This document shows, in pieces, positions 1 through 8,926 of a stretch of DNA of 64,000 bases. The notes under the pieces were generated by a model, which saw nothing but the letters and a program-made list of their open reading frames with translations, was not told where the DNA came from and ran no database searches. The translations under genes and the position numbers were made by a program. Position 1 is the stretch's first letter, and each line of letters starts with the position of its first letter. Origin of the DNA: UBA1672 sp050633285 (GTDB lineage: Bacteria > Pseudomonadota > Alphaproteobacteria > Micavibrionales > Micavibrionaceae); NCBI GenBank assembly GCA_050633285.1, contig JBOEGG010000007.1, positions 1 through 64,000 of the forward strand. Reading direction: 5' to 3'.

Positions 1-332
1 CTTTTCAATTTATGTGGTCAGGGCACGATGTGTTCTTAGAGCATTACCGCCGTTACACAATTGAGATGATGGAAAAGACCATTACGGATGCCGGCCTTAA
101 ACCAATTAAAAGCCGTTATTTCTTTGGCTCTTTATTTCCTGCTGTTGCCGCGATTCGTCTTGCGAAGAAGGCTCTTTATGATCAGGGCAAGTTAGAGGGT
201 AAAAGTGAACTTAAAATTTACCCTGATGCGATTAATAAAGCTCTTATTGGTATTCATGACGTTGAACGGTGCAGCCTGTTCTCATTCAATAAGATGTTTG
301 GGTTAAGTGTTTTTGCTCTGTGTGGTAAATAA
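1..332 (+). CDS. Class I SAM methyltransferase, C-terminal fragment (cut by window start)
   Basis: The reading frame is open from the first bases and ends at TAA 330-332, so only the last ~110 residues are present. The segment GHDVFLEHYRRYT matches the 'W..HD..LgHyRRYt' block that follows the SAM-binding core in many bacterial class I methyltransferases, where an aspartate/histidine turn leads into a helix and an 'aG(f/l)' strand (here DAGLKPIKSRYFFG). A hydrophobic, basic stretch follows, as in family members acting on lipid or sugar substrates. The SAM-binding motif itself lies outside the window, so the substrate cannot be inferred. It precedes lipA with a ~105 bp gap and may be the end of a separate operon. 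Confidence 0.6.
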   Translation, partial: FQFMWSGHDVFLEHYRRYTIEMMEKTITDAGLKPIKSRYFFGSLFPAVAAIRLAKKALYDQGKLEGKSELKIYPDAINKALIGIHDVERCSLFSFNKMFGLSVFALCGK

Positions 333-437
333 GGTTACGGTTTCAGACGCTTTACAGTGCTTTTCTCTGGAAAAGAGAGAGTTAACGCGTTATACGAATA
401 AAAGTCACGCATACACAACATAATAAGGTGCGCATCA

Positions 438-1403
438 ATGACATATAATACAGACCTTCTGGATAAGGCAAAGCGCCACCCGGAAAAGCAAAAGAACCCG
501 GATAGACCGGCAGGACGAAAGCCTGATTGGATTCGTGTTCCGGCACCACAGGGCAAACTTTATTCCGAAACAATGGATATTGTACGTAAGCAAAAGCTAA
601 CGACTGTTTGTGAAGAAGCAGGCTGTCCGAATATTGGTGAATGTTGGCAGCAAAAACATGCCACATTTATGATACTTGGCGAGGTTTGTACACGGGCATG
701 TGCCTTTTGTAATGTGGCGACAGGGAAACCTGATGAAGTTGATAAGATGGAACCATTACGCGTTGGCGTAGCAACCAAACAGATGGGCTTGAAGCATGTT
801 GTTGTTACGGCAGTTGACCGTGACGATTTAAAGGATGGTGGTGCAGACCACTTCGCCAAAACCATCATGGCTATTCGTATGAAAAGCCCGGAAACAACCG
901 TTGAGATCCTTCCCGGAGATTATAAGGGTAAAATTGAAGATATCGACCATGTTATTGAAGCAAAGCCTGATGTCTTTAACCATAACCTTGAGACCGTACC
1001 ACGCCTATATCCGACTATTCGTCCGGGGGCGCGTTACTTCCGATCATTACGGTTATTGGAGCGCGTAAAAGATGTTGATCCAACCATTTTTACAAAGTCA
1101 GGAATGATGGTTGGACTTGGTGAAACAATTGAAGAAGTTGCGCAGGTTATGGACGACATGCGCGCCGCGCAAATTGATTTCATTACAATCGGACAATATT
1201 TACAACCGACACCAAAGCATGCCCCCGTTATGAAGTGGTGGACGCCTGAGGAATTTGAACGCCTTACAAAAATGGCAAGGGCAAAGGGTTTCCTTATGGT
1301 TTCTGCCACACCGTTAACGCGTTCTTCGCACCATGCTGGTGATGATTTTCAAAAGCTTCGAGCTGCGCGCAACGCGAAATATGGCACAGTCGCCGCAGAA
1401 TAA
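438..1403 (+). CDS. lipA: Lipoyl synthase
   Basis: Radical-SAM enzyme that inserts two sulfur atoms into octanoyl groups on lipoyl-dependent complexes (pyruvate and 2-oxoglutarate dehydrogenases, glycine cleavage). Both iron-sulfur sites are visible: the auxiliary-cluster cysteines C58, C63 and C69 (CEEAGCPNIGEC) and the radical-SAM motif C84-x3-C88-x2-C91 (CTRACAFC). The C-terminal RSSHHAG segment supplies the conserved serine region. At 321 residues the length is normal. The ATG at 438 gives the usual basic N-terminal extension ending in KPDWIRVPAP. The coq10-like gene begins 3 nt after the stop, so the two are probably cotranscribed, an arrangement common in Alphaproteobacteria. Confidence 0.97.
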   Translation: MTYNTDLLDKAKRHPEKQKNPDRPAGRKPDWIRVPAPQGKLYSETMDIVRKQKLTTVCEEAGCPNIGECWQQKHATFMILGEVCTRACAFCNVATGKPDEVDKMEPLRVGVATKQMGLKHVVVTAVDRDDLKDGGADHFAKTIMAIRMKSPETTVEILPGDYKGKIEDIDHVIEAKPDVFNHNLETVPRLYPTIRPGARYFRSLRLLERVKDVDPTIFTKSGMMVGLGETIEEVAQVMDDMRAAQIDFITIGQYLQPTPKHAPVMKWWTPEEFERLTKMARAKGFLMVSATPLTRSSHHAGDDFQKLRAARNAKYGTVAAE

Positions 1404-1406
1404 CTC

Positions 1407-1850
1407 ATGACCACACACGCAGAGCAGCGCAATCTACCCTATAGCCCAGAGCAGCTTTTTGATCTGGTGGTTGATGTTGCGAAATATCCGGAATTTTTGC
1501 CATGGTGCATTGGCAGTCGTATTACAAAACGTGATGGTGAGGACATCTTTTATGCCGACCTCATTATTGGGTATAAAATGATACGTGAGAAATTTGGGTC
1601 AAAAGTTACGACCATCAACAGCAACCATATTCATGTTGAATATTTATCCGGCCCTATGAAATACCTGTCCAATCATTGGAAGTTCATTGATGAGGGGGAT
1701 GGCACTTGCACAATTGATTTTTTTGTTGATTTTGAATTTAAGAATAAAATTCTACAAAACCTGATCGGTGTATTCTTTAACGAGGTGGTTCAGCGTATGG
1801 TTGGTGCATTTGAACAGCGGGCAAACGATTTATATGGTGGACAGCAATAA
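1407..1850 (+). CDS. Coq10/RatA-family START-like ubiquinone-binding protein
   Basis: This 147-residue protein is a single START/Bet v1-like domain of the polyketide_cyc family (Coq10, RatA). Typical features are the N-terminal 'YSPEQLFDLVVDVAKYPEFLPWC' type segment (here 1441-1510), the strand pattern around 'KFGSKVTT', the 'GPMKYLSNHWKF' turn and the long C-terminal helix ending in AFEQRANDLYG. Coq10 proteins bind ubiquinone and help its function in respiration; RatA of E. coli was also described as interfering with 70S ribosome association. Placement directly after lipA fits the conserved alphaproteobacterial order, and I favour the Coq10-like role. Confidence 0.88.
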   Translation: MTTHAEQRNLPYSPEQLFDLVVDVAKYPEFLPWCIGSRITKRDGEDIFYADLIIGYKMIREKFGSKVTTINSNHIHVEYLSGPMKYLSNHWKFIDEGDGTCTIDFFVDFEFKNKILQNLIGVFFNEVVQRMVGAFEQRANDLYGGQQ

Positions 1851-1857
1851 GAGGCAT

Positions 1858-2808
1858 TCACCCCTTCATTTCCTCCCATAAAGGACGCCAATCATATAGC
1901 GGGGGCACAGTTTCCTCAAACTGAAGATGTATTGATGCAGGCTTTAATGGTGAAAAAGCAGGAATATGTTTAAATAATTTATTCGTTGTTTTGGCTTCTG
2001 AGCCTTTTTTACGTTTTTTACGTACACCTACATATTTTGTATTTTCAAAATAATCCCAGAAATCTCGTACAACATGGGAATGTGTAATAAATGTATGCGT
2101 TGCATGGCGGATTGTACGCCAATGTCGATCATTCCCCAGTACCAAATATGATGGATAATGATCTGTATAGAGTACGGGATGTTCCTGCGGGTAGATAAAA
2201 GTATGAGAGGAGAAACCCTTTGCTATCTTCTCGTAAAACTCCCAACAAACCTGAATTGCATTTTCTTCGTGTAAGTAGTCATCTTCACAAAAATAAACAA
2301 GCGCATTTTTATCAATAGATTCTTTAAATTGTTGATGCAGAGAATTCCCTTGTCCGGTCTCTTTCGTTTGCTCAATTTTATGAGGGCAGGTGAGGGAAGA
2401 TAAGACTTTTTCAATTTTCTTCAGGCAGTCATCATCTGAACGATCGTCTAACACGACAAGCTCTATCGCCTTACCTGTCATATTCTTTTTCGCAGCTTCA
2501 ATAGATATAACAAGAGAACGTAGGCAACGCAGTGTATTTTCCTCTAAATTTACTTTCGTAATTCGCGCGGTTGTGTCGATATTACGATCCGCGCGGATGC
2601 AAGTGCGGACATAAACAATCATATGATCCAAATTACAATCTTGCGTAAAATATGGCTTATCCGTGGCCAAACGTAACGCTCCGATATTCCCTTCGTTTTC
2701 AGGCGTATCAGCGTTCTTAATTTTTAATAGGTTAGGGGCCTTAAACTTTCGAACATGATAGCCGAATGGTTTTAAGCTTTTCGAAATTAGGCGTAGTGCT
2801 TCGTTCAT
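1858..2808 (-). CDS. GT-A-fold glycosyltransferase-like protein
   Basis: A 316-residue protein not recognised as a named enzyme. Its middle resembles a family-2-like nucleotide-sugar binding fold: ELVVLDDRSDDD (strand plus acidic turn) and, later, LVYFCEDDYLHEENA, which looks like the DXD-type metal-binding motif followed by a helix. The C-terminal half is rich in aromatic and basic residues (RHWRTIRHATHTF). There is no signal peptide or membrane helix, which suggests a cytoplasmic enzyme acting on a sugar or glycoconjugate. Its start codon overlaps the pncC stop (ATGA), so it is translationally coupled to the ispDF-pgpA-pncC operon, an uncommon partner for those genes. The substrate is unknown. 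Confidence 0.6.
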   Translation of the reverse strand: MNEALRLISKSLKPFGYHVRKFKAPNLLKIKNADTPENEGNIGALRLATDKPYFTQDCNLDHMIVYVRTCIRADRNIDTTARITKVNLEENTLRCLRSLVISIEAAKKNMTGKAIELVVLDDRSDDDCLKKIEKVLSSLTCPHKIEQTKETGQGNSLHQQFKESIDKNALVYFCEDDYLHEENAIQVCWEFYEKIAKGFSSHTFIYPQEHPVLYTDHYPSYLVLGNDRHWRTIRHATHTFITHSHVVRDFWDYFENTKYVGVRKKRKKGSEAKTTNKLFKHIPAFSPLKPASIHLQFEETVPPLYDWRPLWEEMKG

Positions 2809-3284
2809 AAAGTATGCACTTCCTCTATCAATTTTTTGAACGCTTCTTCACATACGACACGACGGATATCATCGCGCGATCCTGAAAAATTATACTCCAT
2901 TACTTTAGGCTCACGCCCCTTAATGGCAACACCTATATAGACAAGCCCGACAGGCTTTTCTTCACCACCACCACCCGGACCGGCAATGCCCGTTACACTA
3001 ACGGAAATATCCGCGTTGCTATGTTCTAATGCACCAAGAGCCATTGCATCTGCACATTGTGCACTGACTGCACCATAATAATTCAATATATTCTGGGAAA
3101 TTCCTAATATCTCATGCTTTGCGGGATTAGAATAAGTCACGAATCCACGATCAAAAACAGATGATGATCCAGCGATAGAGGTCATGGCCGCACTCATCAT
3201 ACCACCAGTGCAACTCTCTGCCGTTGCCAGAACAAGGTCTTTTTCACGTAATGCTGTACTGAGTTGTTCAACAAGCTGTTGCAT
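2805..3284 (-). CDS. pncC: CinA-like nicotinamide-nucleotide amidohydrolase
   Basis: A 159-residue stand-alone CinA C-terminal domain. These enzymes deamidate nicotinamide mononucleotide to nicotinate mononucleotide in pyridine nucleotide recycling. Family signatures are TAESCTGGM near residue 20, the SNPAKHEILGI segment, GAVSAQCADAMA, and SVTGIAGPGGG with the glycine-rich turn near the C-terminus. Length matches the short PncC form lacking the N-terminal MoaB-like domain of full CinA. It sits between pgpA (upstream on this strand, gap 20 nt) and a glycosyltransferase-like gene whose ATG overlaps its stop. Confidence 0.93.
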   Translation of the reverse strand: MQQLVEQLSTALREKDLVLATAESCTGGMMSAAMTSIAGSSSVFDRGFVTYSNPAKHEILGISQNILNYYGAVSAQCADAMALGALEHSNADISVSVTGIAGPGGGGEEKPVGLVYIGVAIKGREPKVMEYNFSGSRDDIRRVVCEEAFKKLIEEVHTL

Positions 3285-3304
3285 ACATTGTTTCCCCTTC
3301 GAAA

Positions 3305-3796
3305 TTATATTAAAGCATCAAGCCCCATAACACATACCGCGGCCATCAATCCGGCAACAATATCATCACACATAACGCCGGCTGCACCGTCAACATCCTT
3401 ATCAAAGAAGCTCACAGGCCATGGTTTTAGTATATCAAAAACACGGAAGAACAGAAACGAAACTATAATAAGAATTGGATTTAGTGCCGTCGGGACAAGA
3501 GCTATCCATTGCCCGACAACTTCATCTATGACGATCATTTTTGAATCATGCCCGTTCATGGCCTTATCAAATTTAGCAGCAGCCCACAGACCGATTATTG
3601 TGAATATAATAATACAGGCATATAAAATATTTATACCGCCAAATATGTATATTAAAAGACCAAAAGGCAGTGCGCCAAGTGAGCCCCATGTTCCGGGGGC
3701 AGGCCTTAAAAACCCAAAGCCGAACCAACTGGCTAACCATACATATGGCTCTTTTTTATCCAGTTCTTTAGGGATATGAAAATCGATAATAGCCAT
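3305..3796 (-). CDS. pgpA: Phosphatidylglycerophosphatase A
   Basis: Integral inner-membrane phosphatase that converts phosphatidylglycerol phosphate to phosphatidylglycerol. The 163-residue sequence has the family's opening GFGFLRPAPGTWGSLGALP, several hydrophobic helices, and the acidic motif IVIDEVVGQWIAL in the middle, followed by FFRVFDILKPWPV and the C-terminal GVMCDDIVAG, all hallmarks of PgpA. It begins directly after the ispDF stop codon (TAG 3799-3797, ATG 3796-3794), so coupling is expected. The ispDF-pgpA-pncC order is common in Alphaproteobacteria. Confidence 0.95.
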   Translation of the reverse strand: MAIIDFHIPKELDKKEPYVWLASWFGFGFLRPAPGTWGSLGALPFGLLIYIFGGINILYACIIIFTIIGLWAAAKFDKAMNGHDSKMIVIDEVVGQWIALVPTALNPILIIVSFLFFRVFDILKPWPVSFFDKDVDGAAGVMCDDIVAGLMAAVCVMGLDALI

Positions 3797-4996
3797 CTAC
3801 ATCTCTTCATCTTGCTGTGGTAATTCTATAGAGACTGCTGCCTGTGCGGCGATCCCTTCTTTTCGACCGGTAAACCCAAGTTGTTCGGTTGTTGTGGCCT
3901 TAATATTGATACGATTTTTGGAGACATTTAAGATGTCCGCCATACGCGCCACAATTTCCGTACGGTATTGTCCTATTTTAGGGCTTTCGCAAATCAATGT
4001 CACATCAGCATTTACGAGCTTACCGCCTTTATCACGCAGTAATTTCATTGCATGTTCCAAGAATACCGCACTATCCATATTCTTAAAATCCATATTACTT
4101 GGTGGAAAATGAAGGCCGATATCACCTTCACCAATCGCGCCGAGGATCGCATCAGTTAACGTGTGCAGTCCAACATCCGCATCCGAATGTCCCTTTAACT
4201 TACGATCATGGGCAATATCAACACCACATAAGCGAATGGATTGTATATTTGTGACATTTTCATCGAATGCGTGAACATCATACCCAAGGCCTGTGCGAGT
4301 TTCTGTTTTGATTTCATTTTTCATTATTAATCGTGCCTTGTTCAAATCGTCAGTGGTCGTGATTTTAAAATTACCCGATGAACTTTCAATAAATTTTACA
4401 GACACACCTGCGGCAGAAACCAAAGCAGTATCATCCGTGTAATCGCCATCAGCTTGCGCGTGTGCGTCTCTTAACGTTTTATAATGGAAGGCCTGCGGTG
4501 TTTGTACGGCCCATAGGTTTTCTCTATTCACCGTATTCTCTGCATTTTCATTTTGATCTGCATAACGCAATGTATCAACAATACGGTGCGCCAATGTGGC
4601 TGCTTGTTGAGTATGCATACTATCCAATAATCTTTGTATATCATGCGTTTTCACAAAGGGACGCGCGGCATCGTGGATTAATACAACATCATCATCGCCT
4701 ATATCCGGCAGAGCATTCAATCCGTTAAGGACACTGTCTTTTCGTTCTTTCCCACCATGGCAAATTGATATGTTTGATAATCCTGATAACGTATCATTAC
4801 ACAAATCTTCATGGTCGGGGTGAATAACAACGCATGTATGAGATAGCCCATCCAGAGCGGTGAACTGATTCAGTGTATGACGCAGTACCGTTTGTTCATT
4901 TAACGTTATATATTGCTTTGGAATATCAGCACCAAGACGTAAGCCTTTACCCGCGGCGACCACAATCAAATAGAAATTATTGCTTTGTGAAGTCAC
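3797..4996 (-). CDS. ispDF: Bifunctional IspD/IspF (MEP pathway cytidylyltransferase and cyclodiphosphate synthase)
   Basis: A 399-residue fusion covering two steps of the methylerythritol phosphate isoprenoid pathway. The N-terminal ~220 residues are IspD: nucleotide-binding loop VAAGKGLRLGADIPKQY and the VLIHDAARPF motif. The C-terminal ~160 residues are IspF: GLGYDVHAF, GHSDADVGLHTLTDAILGA with the zinc-ligand His/Asp residues, and FPPSN. Separate genes are usual in enterics; the fusion is typical of Alphaproteobacteria and some Campylobacterota, which supports the assignment of the window. It is the first gene of a minus-strand operon with pgpA and pncC and is divergent from ntrY (135 bp between starts). 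Confidence 0.97.
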   Translation of the reverse strand: MTSQSNNFYLIVVAAGKGLRLGADIPKQYITLNEQTVLRHTLNQFTALDGLSHTCVVIHPDHEDLCNDTLSGLSNISICHGGKERKDSVLNGLNALPDIGDDDVVLIHDAARPFVKTHDIQRLLDSMHTQQAATLAHRIVDTLRYADQNENAENTVNRENLWAVQTPQAFHYKTLRDAHAQADGDYTDDTALVSAAGVSVKFIESSSGNFKITTTDDLNKARLIMKNEIKTETRTGLGYDVHAFDENVTNIQSIRLCGVDIAHDRKLKGHSDADVGLHTLTDAILGAIGEGDIGLHFPPSNMDFKNMDSAVFLEHAMKLLRDKGGKLVNADVTLICESPKIGQYRTEIVARMADILNVSKNRINIKATTTEQLGFTGRKEGIAAQAAVSIELPQQDEEM

Positions 4997-5131
4997 GATC
5001 TAACTTATGCCTTTGTTGGTTTTGTGAAATTATGTTGTATTTCTGCGTCATGCGTTGTAAAAATGCAACACTAAAAATGTGGGTAGTGCCGACTTTTAAG
5101 CACAAACACATATAACAGGATCACGTGCCTC

Positions 5132-7474
5132 ATGACACAAAAAACTATGCCAGACTTGGCGAGTGAACGCTTATTGAACGATCAAACAAGCACACGCCTC
5201 AGTTTTTCGGGGATGATTGCGAAGGCATTTTCAGGCATGCATTTCTCACGCTTAAAATATCGATCATGGCGTACAAAGGTTGGGATATTACTGGTTATAC
5301 TTGCGATTATAAGCGGGTTTATAACCTACGCCGCACTTACAGAAACCCCGCCCTTTGGTGATGATCCAAACATTGTTATCTGGCTTCTTAATATTGACCT
5401 GATATTACTGCTTTTACTGGTATCCTTAATTGCACGACGAATTGTAGGGGTATGGAGTGGTAGAAAGCGCGGGATAGCGGGATCGCACCTTCATGTCAGG
5501 CTTGTCTATATCTTTAGTATTCTGGTTGCCGTTCCGACGATTGTTATGACCATTTTCTCTGCCTTCTTTTTTCACTTCGGCGTACAAGCTTGGTTTAGTC
5601 AGCGTGTGCAAACGGCGATTAACGAAGCCGAAGCGGTTGCTCAATCTTATTTAGAAGAGCATAAGCAAGTTATTCGCGCGGACAGTCTTGCCATGGCTAA
5701 TGATATTGCCAGACAAGCCGAGAGACAGCTTTTGGATAAGACCACCTTTTCAAAAATTGTAGACACCCAATCCTTTTTTCGTAATTTATCAGAAGCCGTT
5801 GTTATTAATAAAGACGGACATGTTCTTGCAAGTTCTTCTCTTACCTTCTCATTACAGTATGAAACACCAAGCAGCTTTGCTCTTGCGCAGGCAGATACAG
5901 GTGATGTTGTATTAATGATGAATGAGGAACGTGATCGCGTTCGGGCTCTGGTCAAAATCAAGAATATGAAAGACACATACCTGTTTGCAGGACGCATGGT
6001 TGACCCGCAAGTCTTGTCTCATTTAAACGCGACCAAGCTTGCAACAGAAGATTATAACAGCTTACAAGCCCAATATTCAGGGATGCAGATTACAGTTACA
6101 ATGATTTTTGTTGTTGTCGGGTTACTTTTGCTTTTTGCCGCAATCTGGTTAGGGTTATTACTTGCGCGTGAGTTAGTTAACCCAATTGGGGAACTTATCA
6201 ACGCGGCGGATCGTGTACGGGCAGGGGATCTGACATCGCATATTGCAGACGGCAAGAGATTGGAAGAATTTGAATATTTGGCACGATCCTTTAACCGTAT
6301 GACCACGCAACTACAAAGCCAAAGACAGGAATTGATTGATGCCAACAGGCAGATTGATCGTCGCAGACAATTAACCGAAACTGTTTTGGCAGGGGTATCA
6401 TCCGGTGTTATTGGGGTTGATAGTAGTGGTGTTATAAATTTGGCCAATGCCTCTGCGTGTGTGCTCTTATCAAAAAAGATGGACGGTATAACAGGGTATT
6501 ATATTTTAGATATTATCCCAGAGCTTAAAGATATGTTGGATAAAGTGGCAAAGCGCCCTAAGAAAATCATCCAATCTGAAATTCCGGTACAGTCCCCAAC
6601 CGAAGGCAAACGTATATTTTTATTCAAAATATCTATTGAAATACTGGAAGAAGAAAATACAGGCCTGATCATTACGTTTGACGATATTACCGAGCTTCAA
6701 TCCGCACAAAGAAAAGCGGCATGGTCGGATGTTGCACGACGTATTGCACATGAAATCAAGAACCCGTTAACACCAATACAGCTCTCTGCCGAACGTTTAA
6801 AACGCAAATATCTTAAAGATATTGAAGAAGGCAAAGAAACTTTCGAACAATGTACGGATACGATTATAAAACATGTTGGCGATATTGGCCGTATGGTTGA
6901 TGAATTTTCATCATTTTCTCGCATGCCAGAGCCTTTCTTAAAACCTCAGAACCTTTGCAAAGAAATTGAGGATTCATTGATGCTTTCACGTCAGGCACAT
7001 ACGGATATCATTTTTAACCCAATACATGAGCAAAATGATATTTCTGTTAATTTGGATACACAACAAATCAGGCAGGTCGTTACCAATATCATTCAAAATG
7101 CCATAGATTCAATACAGGGAAAAAGTTCCGGTAAAGCGTCACCTGATAAGAAAATTAATATCCTAATCGGTATAGAAGATGACACCGGTTTTGTCGCCAT
7201 AAGCGATAGCGGTGAAGGGTTTCCAAAGGATGAAGATATATCCCAACTAACCGACCCTTATATAACGCATAAACCGAAAGGTACGGGGCTTGGGCTTGCG
7301 ATTGTAAAGAAGATCATGGAAGATCATAATGGTAAACTTTATTTAGGCACACCGCCGTGGCTTTGCGCGCATAATCAATGGCAAGAGTTACAGGGCGCTT
7401 CTATTGTCCTTAGCTTTCCATTGATAGAACAAGAAACCGCGCCCCCTCACTCCGTTAAAAATGAAAGTAATTAA
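5132..7474 (+). CDS. ntrY: Nitrogen regulation sensor histidine kinase NtrY
   Basis: A 780-residue membrane histidine kinase. Order of parts: N-terminal hydrophobic segments (roughly residues 45-65, 80-105, 125-150), a periplasmic sensor region to ~315, a further transmembrane helix (~320-345), a HAMP domain (ARELVNPIGELINAADRVRAGD), a PAS domain (~430-530), then the HisKA dimerisation domain with phospho-acceptor H540 in ARRIAHEIKNPLTP and a HATPase_c domain with the N-box (NIIQNAIDSI), G1 (ISDSGEGFP) and G2 (GTGLGLAIVKKI). Partner of the response regulator encoded immediately downstream; NtrY/NtrX control nitrogen metabolism, redox and envelope functions in various Alphaproteobacteria. Confidence 0.95.
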   Translation: MTQKTMPDLASERLLNDQTSTRLSFSGMIAKAFSGMHFSRLKYRSWRTKVGILLVILAIISGFITYAALTETPPFGDDPNIVIWLLNIDLILLLLLVSLIARRIVGVWSGRKRGIAGSHLHVRLVYIFSILVAVPTIVMTIFSAFFFHFGVQAWFSQRVQTAINEAEAVAQSYLEEHKQVIRADSLAMANDIARQAERQLLDKTTFSKIVDTQSFFRNLSEAVVINKDGHVLASSSLTFSLQYETPSSFALAQADTGDVVLMMNEERDRVRALVKIKNMKDTYLFAGRMVDPQVLSHLNATKLATEDYNSLQAQYSGMQITVTMIFVVVGLLLLFAAIWLGLLLARELVNPIGELINAADRVRAGDLTSHIADGKRLEEFEYLARSFNRMTTQLQSQRQELIDANRQIDRRRQLTETVLAGVSSGVIGVDSSGVINLANASACVLLSKKMDGITGYYILDIIPELKDMLDKVAKRPKKIIQSEIPVQSPTEGKRIFLFKISIEILEEENTGLIITFDDITELQSAQRKAAWSDVARRIAHEIKNPLTPIQLSAERLKRKYLKDIEEGKETFEQCTDTIIKHVGDIGRMVDEFSSFSRMPEPFLKPQNLCKEIEDSLMLSRQAHTDIIFNPIHEQNDISVNLDTQQIRQVVTNIIQNAIDSIQGKSSGKASPDKKINILIGIEDDTGFVAISDSGEGFPKDEDISQLTDPYITHKPKGTGLGLAIVKKIMEDHNGKLYLGTPPWLCAHNQWQELQGASIVLSFPLIEQETAPPHSVKNESN

Positions 7475-8848
7475 ATGACCGATAATGCAAGCATTTTGAT
7501 TGTTGATGATGAAGATGATATCCGTATGCTTATTAGGGGGCTGCTTGAAGATGAAGGGTATAACATCCTTGAAGCGAATAGTAGTGAGGCCGCGTATGAG
7601 GTATTTGAGACCAGTATACCGAACCTCGTAATACAGGACATATGGCTTCAGGGTAGTGAGAATGATGGTATTGATGTTCTAAAAAACATCAAAGAAATGC
7701 ATAAAGATATACCGTTTATTATGATTAGTGGGCACGGCACAATTGAGACGGCTGTTTCTGCTATTAAATTTGGCGCTTATGACTTTATTGAAAAACCATT
7801 TAAAAGTGACCGCCTTCTGCTTATGATTAGTCGGGCACTTGAGAATGCTGCCCTCAGACAAGAAAATGCAGAGTTAAAGCTCCGTACATCTCAACGTATT
7901 GGAGAGCTCTCAACACAAATCCCACAAAATATCCGTAGCATGCTTGATAAAGTTGCAAAATCGAACAGCCGCATTTTCATCACGGGCGAAGCAGGCGCAG
8001 GCAAAAACATCGCAGCACAGTATATACATGAGCAGTCCGCCCGGTGTGATAAACCACTTATGACTTTTAACTGTGCAAGCCTTAACCCAGAGAAATTAGA
8101 AGCAGAATTGTTTGGTGTACAAGGCACAGAACATCACGCACGTGGTCTTCTTGACCTTGCCAATGGTGGAACGCTTTTGTTAGATGAGGTCATCTCGTTG
8201 CCTATTGAGATGCAAGGGAAAATCCTTATGCTTTTGCAAGAAGGTGCATATCACAAGGTTGGATCAAACAAGAAAATTGCCGTTGATATCCGCATCATTG
8301 CGACATCTAGCGATGATGTTGAGCAAAAAATATCAGAAGGTTCTTTTCGTGAAGACCTTTATTACAGATTAAATGTCGTACCAATCCATATTCCGGCATT
8401 AAGAGAACGGAAGCAGGAAATTCCTGATCTCATTACTCATTATTTGGATTTGAAATTCTCGACACCTGCTATGGCGAAGCTTCAATCCTATCCTTGGCCG
8501 GGAAATATTAAACAGCTTCATAATGTGTTGGAATGGGTCACCATCATGAACGATAATAGCCAAACGGTTATAGAGGTAGATGGTCTCCCGCCGGAATTAG
8601 GAGGGGTGCAAAACACACATTCAGATTATAATGCAGATGGTACAAATACCATTTTACAAGATGTTCTACATCTAGGTTTACGTGAAGCGCGGGAGTGTTT
8701 TGAAAGACACTACTTATTAACACAAATAGAGAAGTTTGGCGGAAACATCTCCAAAACTGCGGAGCATATTGGTATGGAACGCTCGGCTTTACACAGAAAA
8801 CTAAAGTCTTTAGACGTTTTTTCAGATGATAAACAAAATGTTGCGTAG
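7475..8848 (+). CDS. ntrX: NtrX response regulator (NtrC family)
   Basis: A 457-residue regulator with a receiver domain (1-125; acidic pocket at D11/D12/E13, phospho-acceptor D55 in VIQDIWL), an AAA+ ATPase domain (about 145-365) with a Walker A-like GEAGAGKN and Walker B GGTLLLDEV, and a C-terminal FIS-type helix-turn-helix (GNISKTAEHIGMERSALHRKLK). The sigma54-contact GAFTGA loop is not recognisable: the corresponding stretch reads FGVQGTEHHARGLLDLA. The catalytic sensor arginine region (FREDLYYRLNV) is present. The ATG follows the ntrY stop with no spacer, implying coupled translation. Confidence 0.94.
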   Translation: MTDNASILIVDDEDDIRMLIRGLLEDEGYNILEANSSEAAYEVFETSIPNLVIQDIWLQGSENDGIDVLKNIKEMHKDIPFIMISGHGTIETAVSAIKFGAYDFIEKPFKSDRLLLMISRALENAALRQENAELKLRTSQRIGELSTQIPQNIRSMLDKVAKSNSRIFITGEAGAGKNIAAQYIHEQSARCDKPLMTFNCASLNPEKLEAELFGVQGTEHHARGLLDLANGGTLLLDEVISLPIEMQGKILMLLQEGAYHKVGSNKKIAVDIRIIATSSDDVEQKISEGSFREDLYYRLNVVPIHIPALRERKQEIPDLITHYLDLKFSTPAMAKLQSYPWPGNIKQLHNVLEWVTIMNDNSQTVIEVDGLPPELGGVQNTHSDYNADGTNTILQDVLHLGLREARECFERHYLLTQIEKFGGNISKTAEHIGMERSALHRKLKSLDVFSDDKQNVA

Positions 8849-8874
8849 TATAGTCGTCTCACATCGGCAAGAGA

Positions 8875-8898
8875 CACATATATTCGTGAATATATGTG
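8875..8898. promoter_or_regulatory. Perfect 24-bp palindrome upstream of trkA
   Basis: The arms CACATATATTC and GAATATATGTG are exact reverse complements around a GT centre. The element lies between the ntrX stop (8848) and the trkA start (8927), 28 bp before the latter. It has no T-tract, so an intrinsic terminator is unlikely; a protein-binding operator or an RNA hairpin in the trkA leader are both possible. Confidence 0.45.
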
Positions 8899-8926
8899 CG
8901 TATAAACAAGATGAAAGTATAAGAAT

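Noticed and set aside
3264..3779. Plus-strand frame of 171 residues over pgpA/pncC
   Set aside because: Both pgpA and pncC are well supported on the minus strand; the plus frame is a shadow with no motifs.
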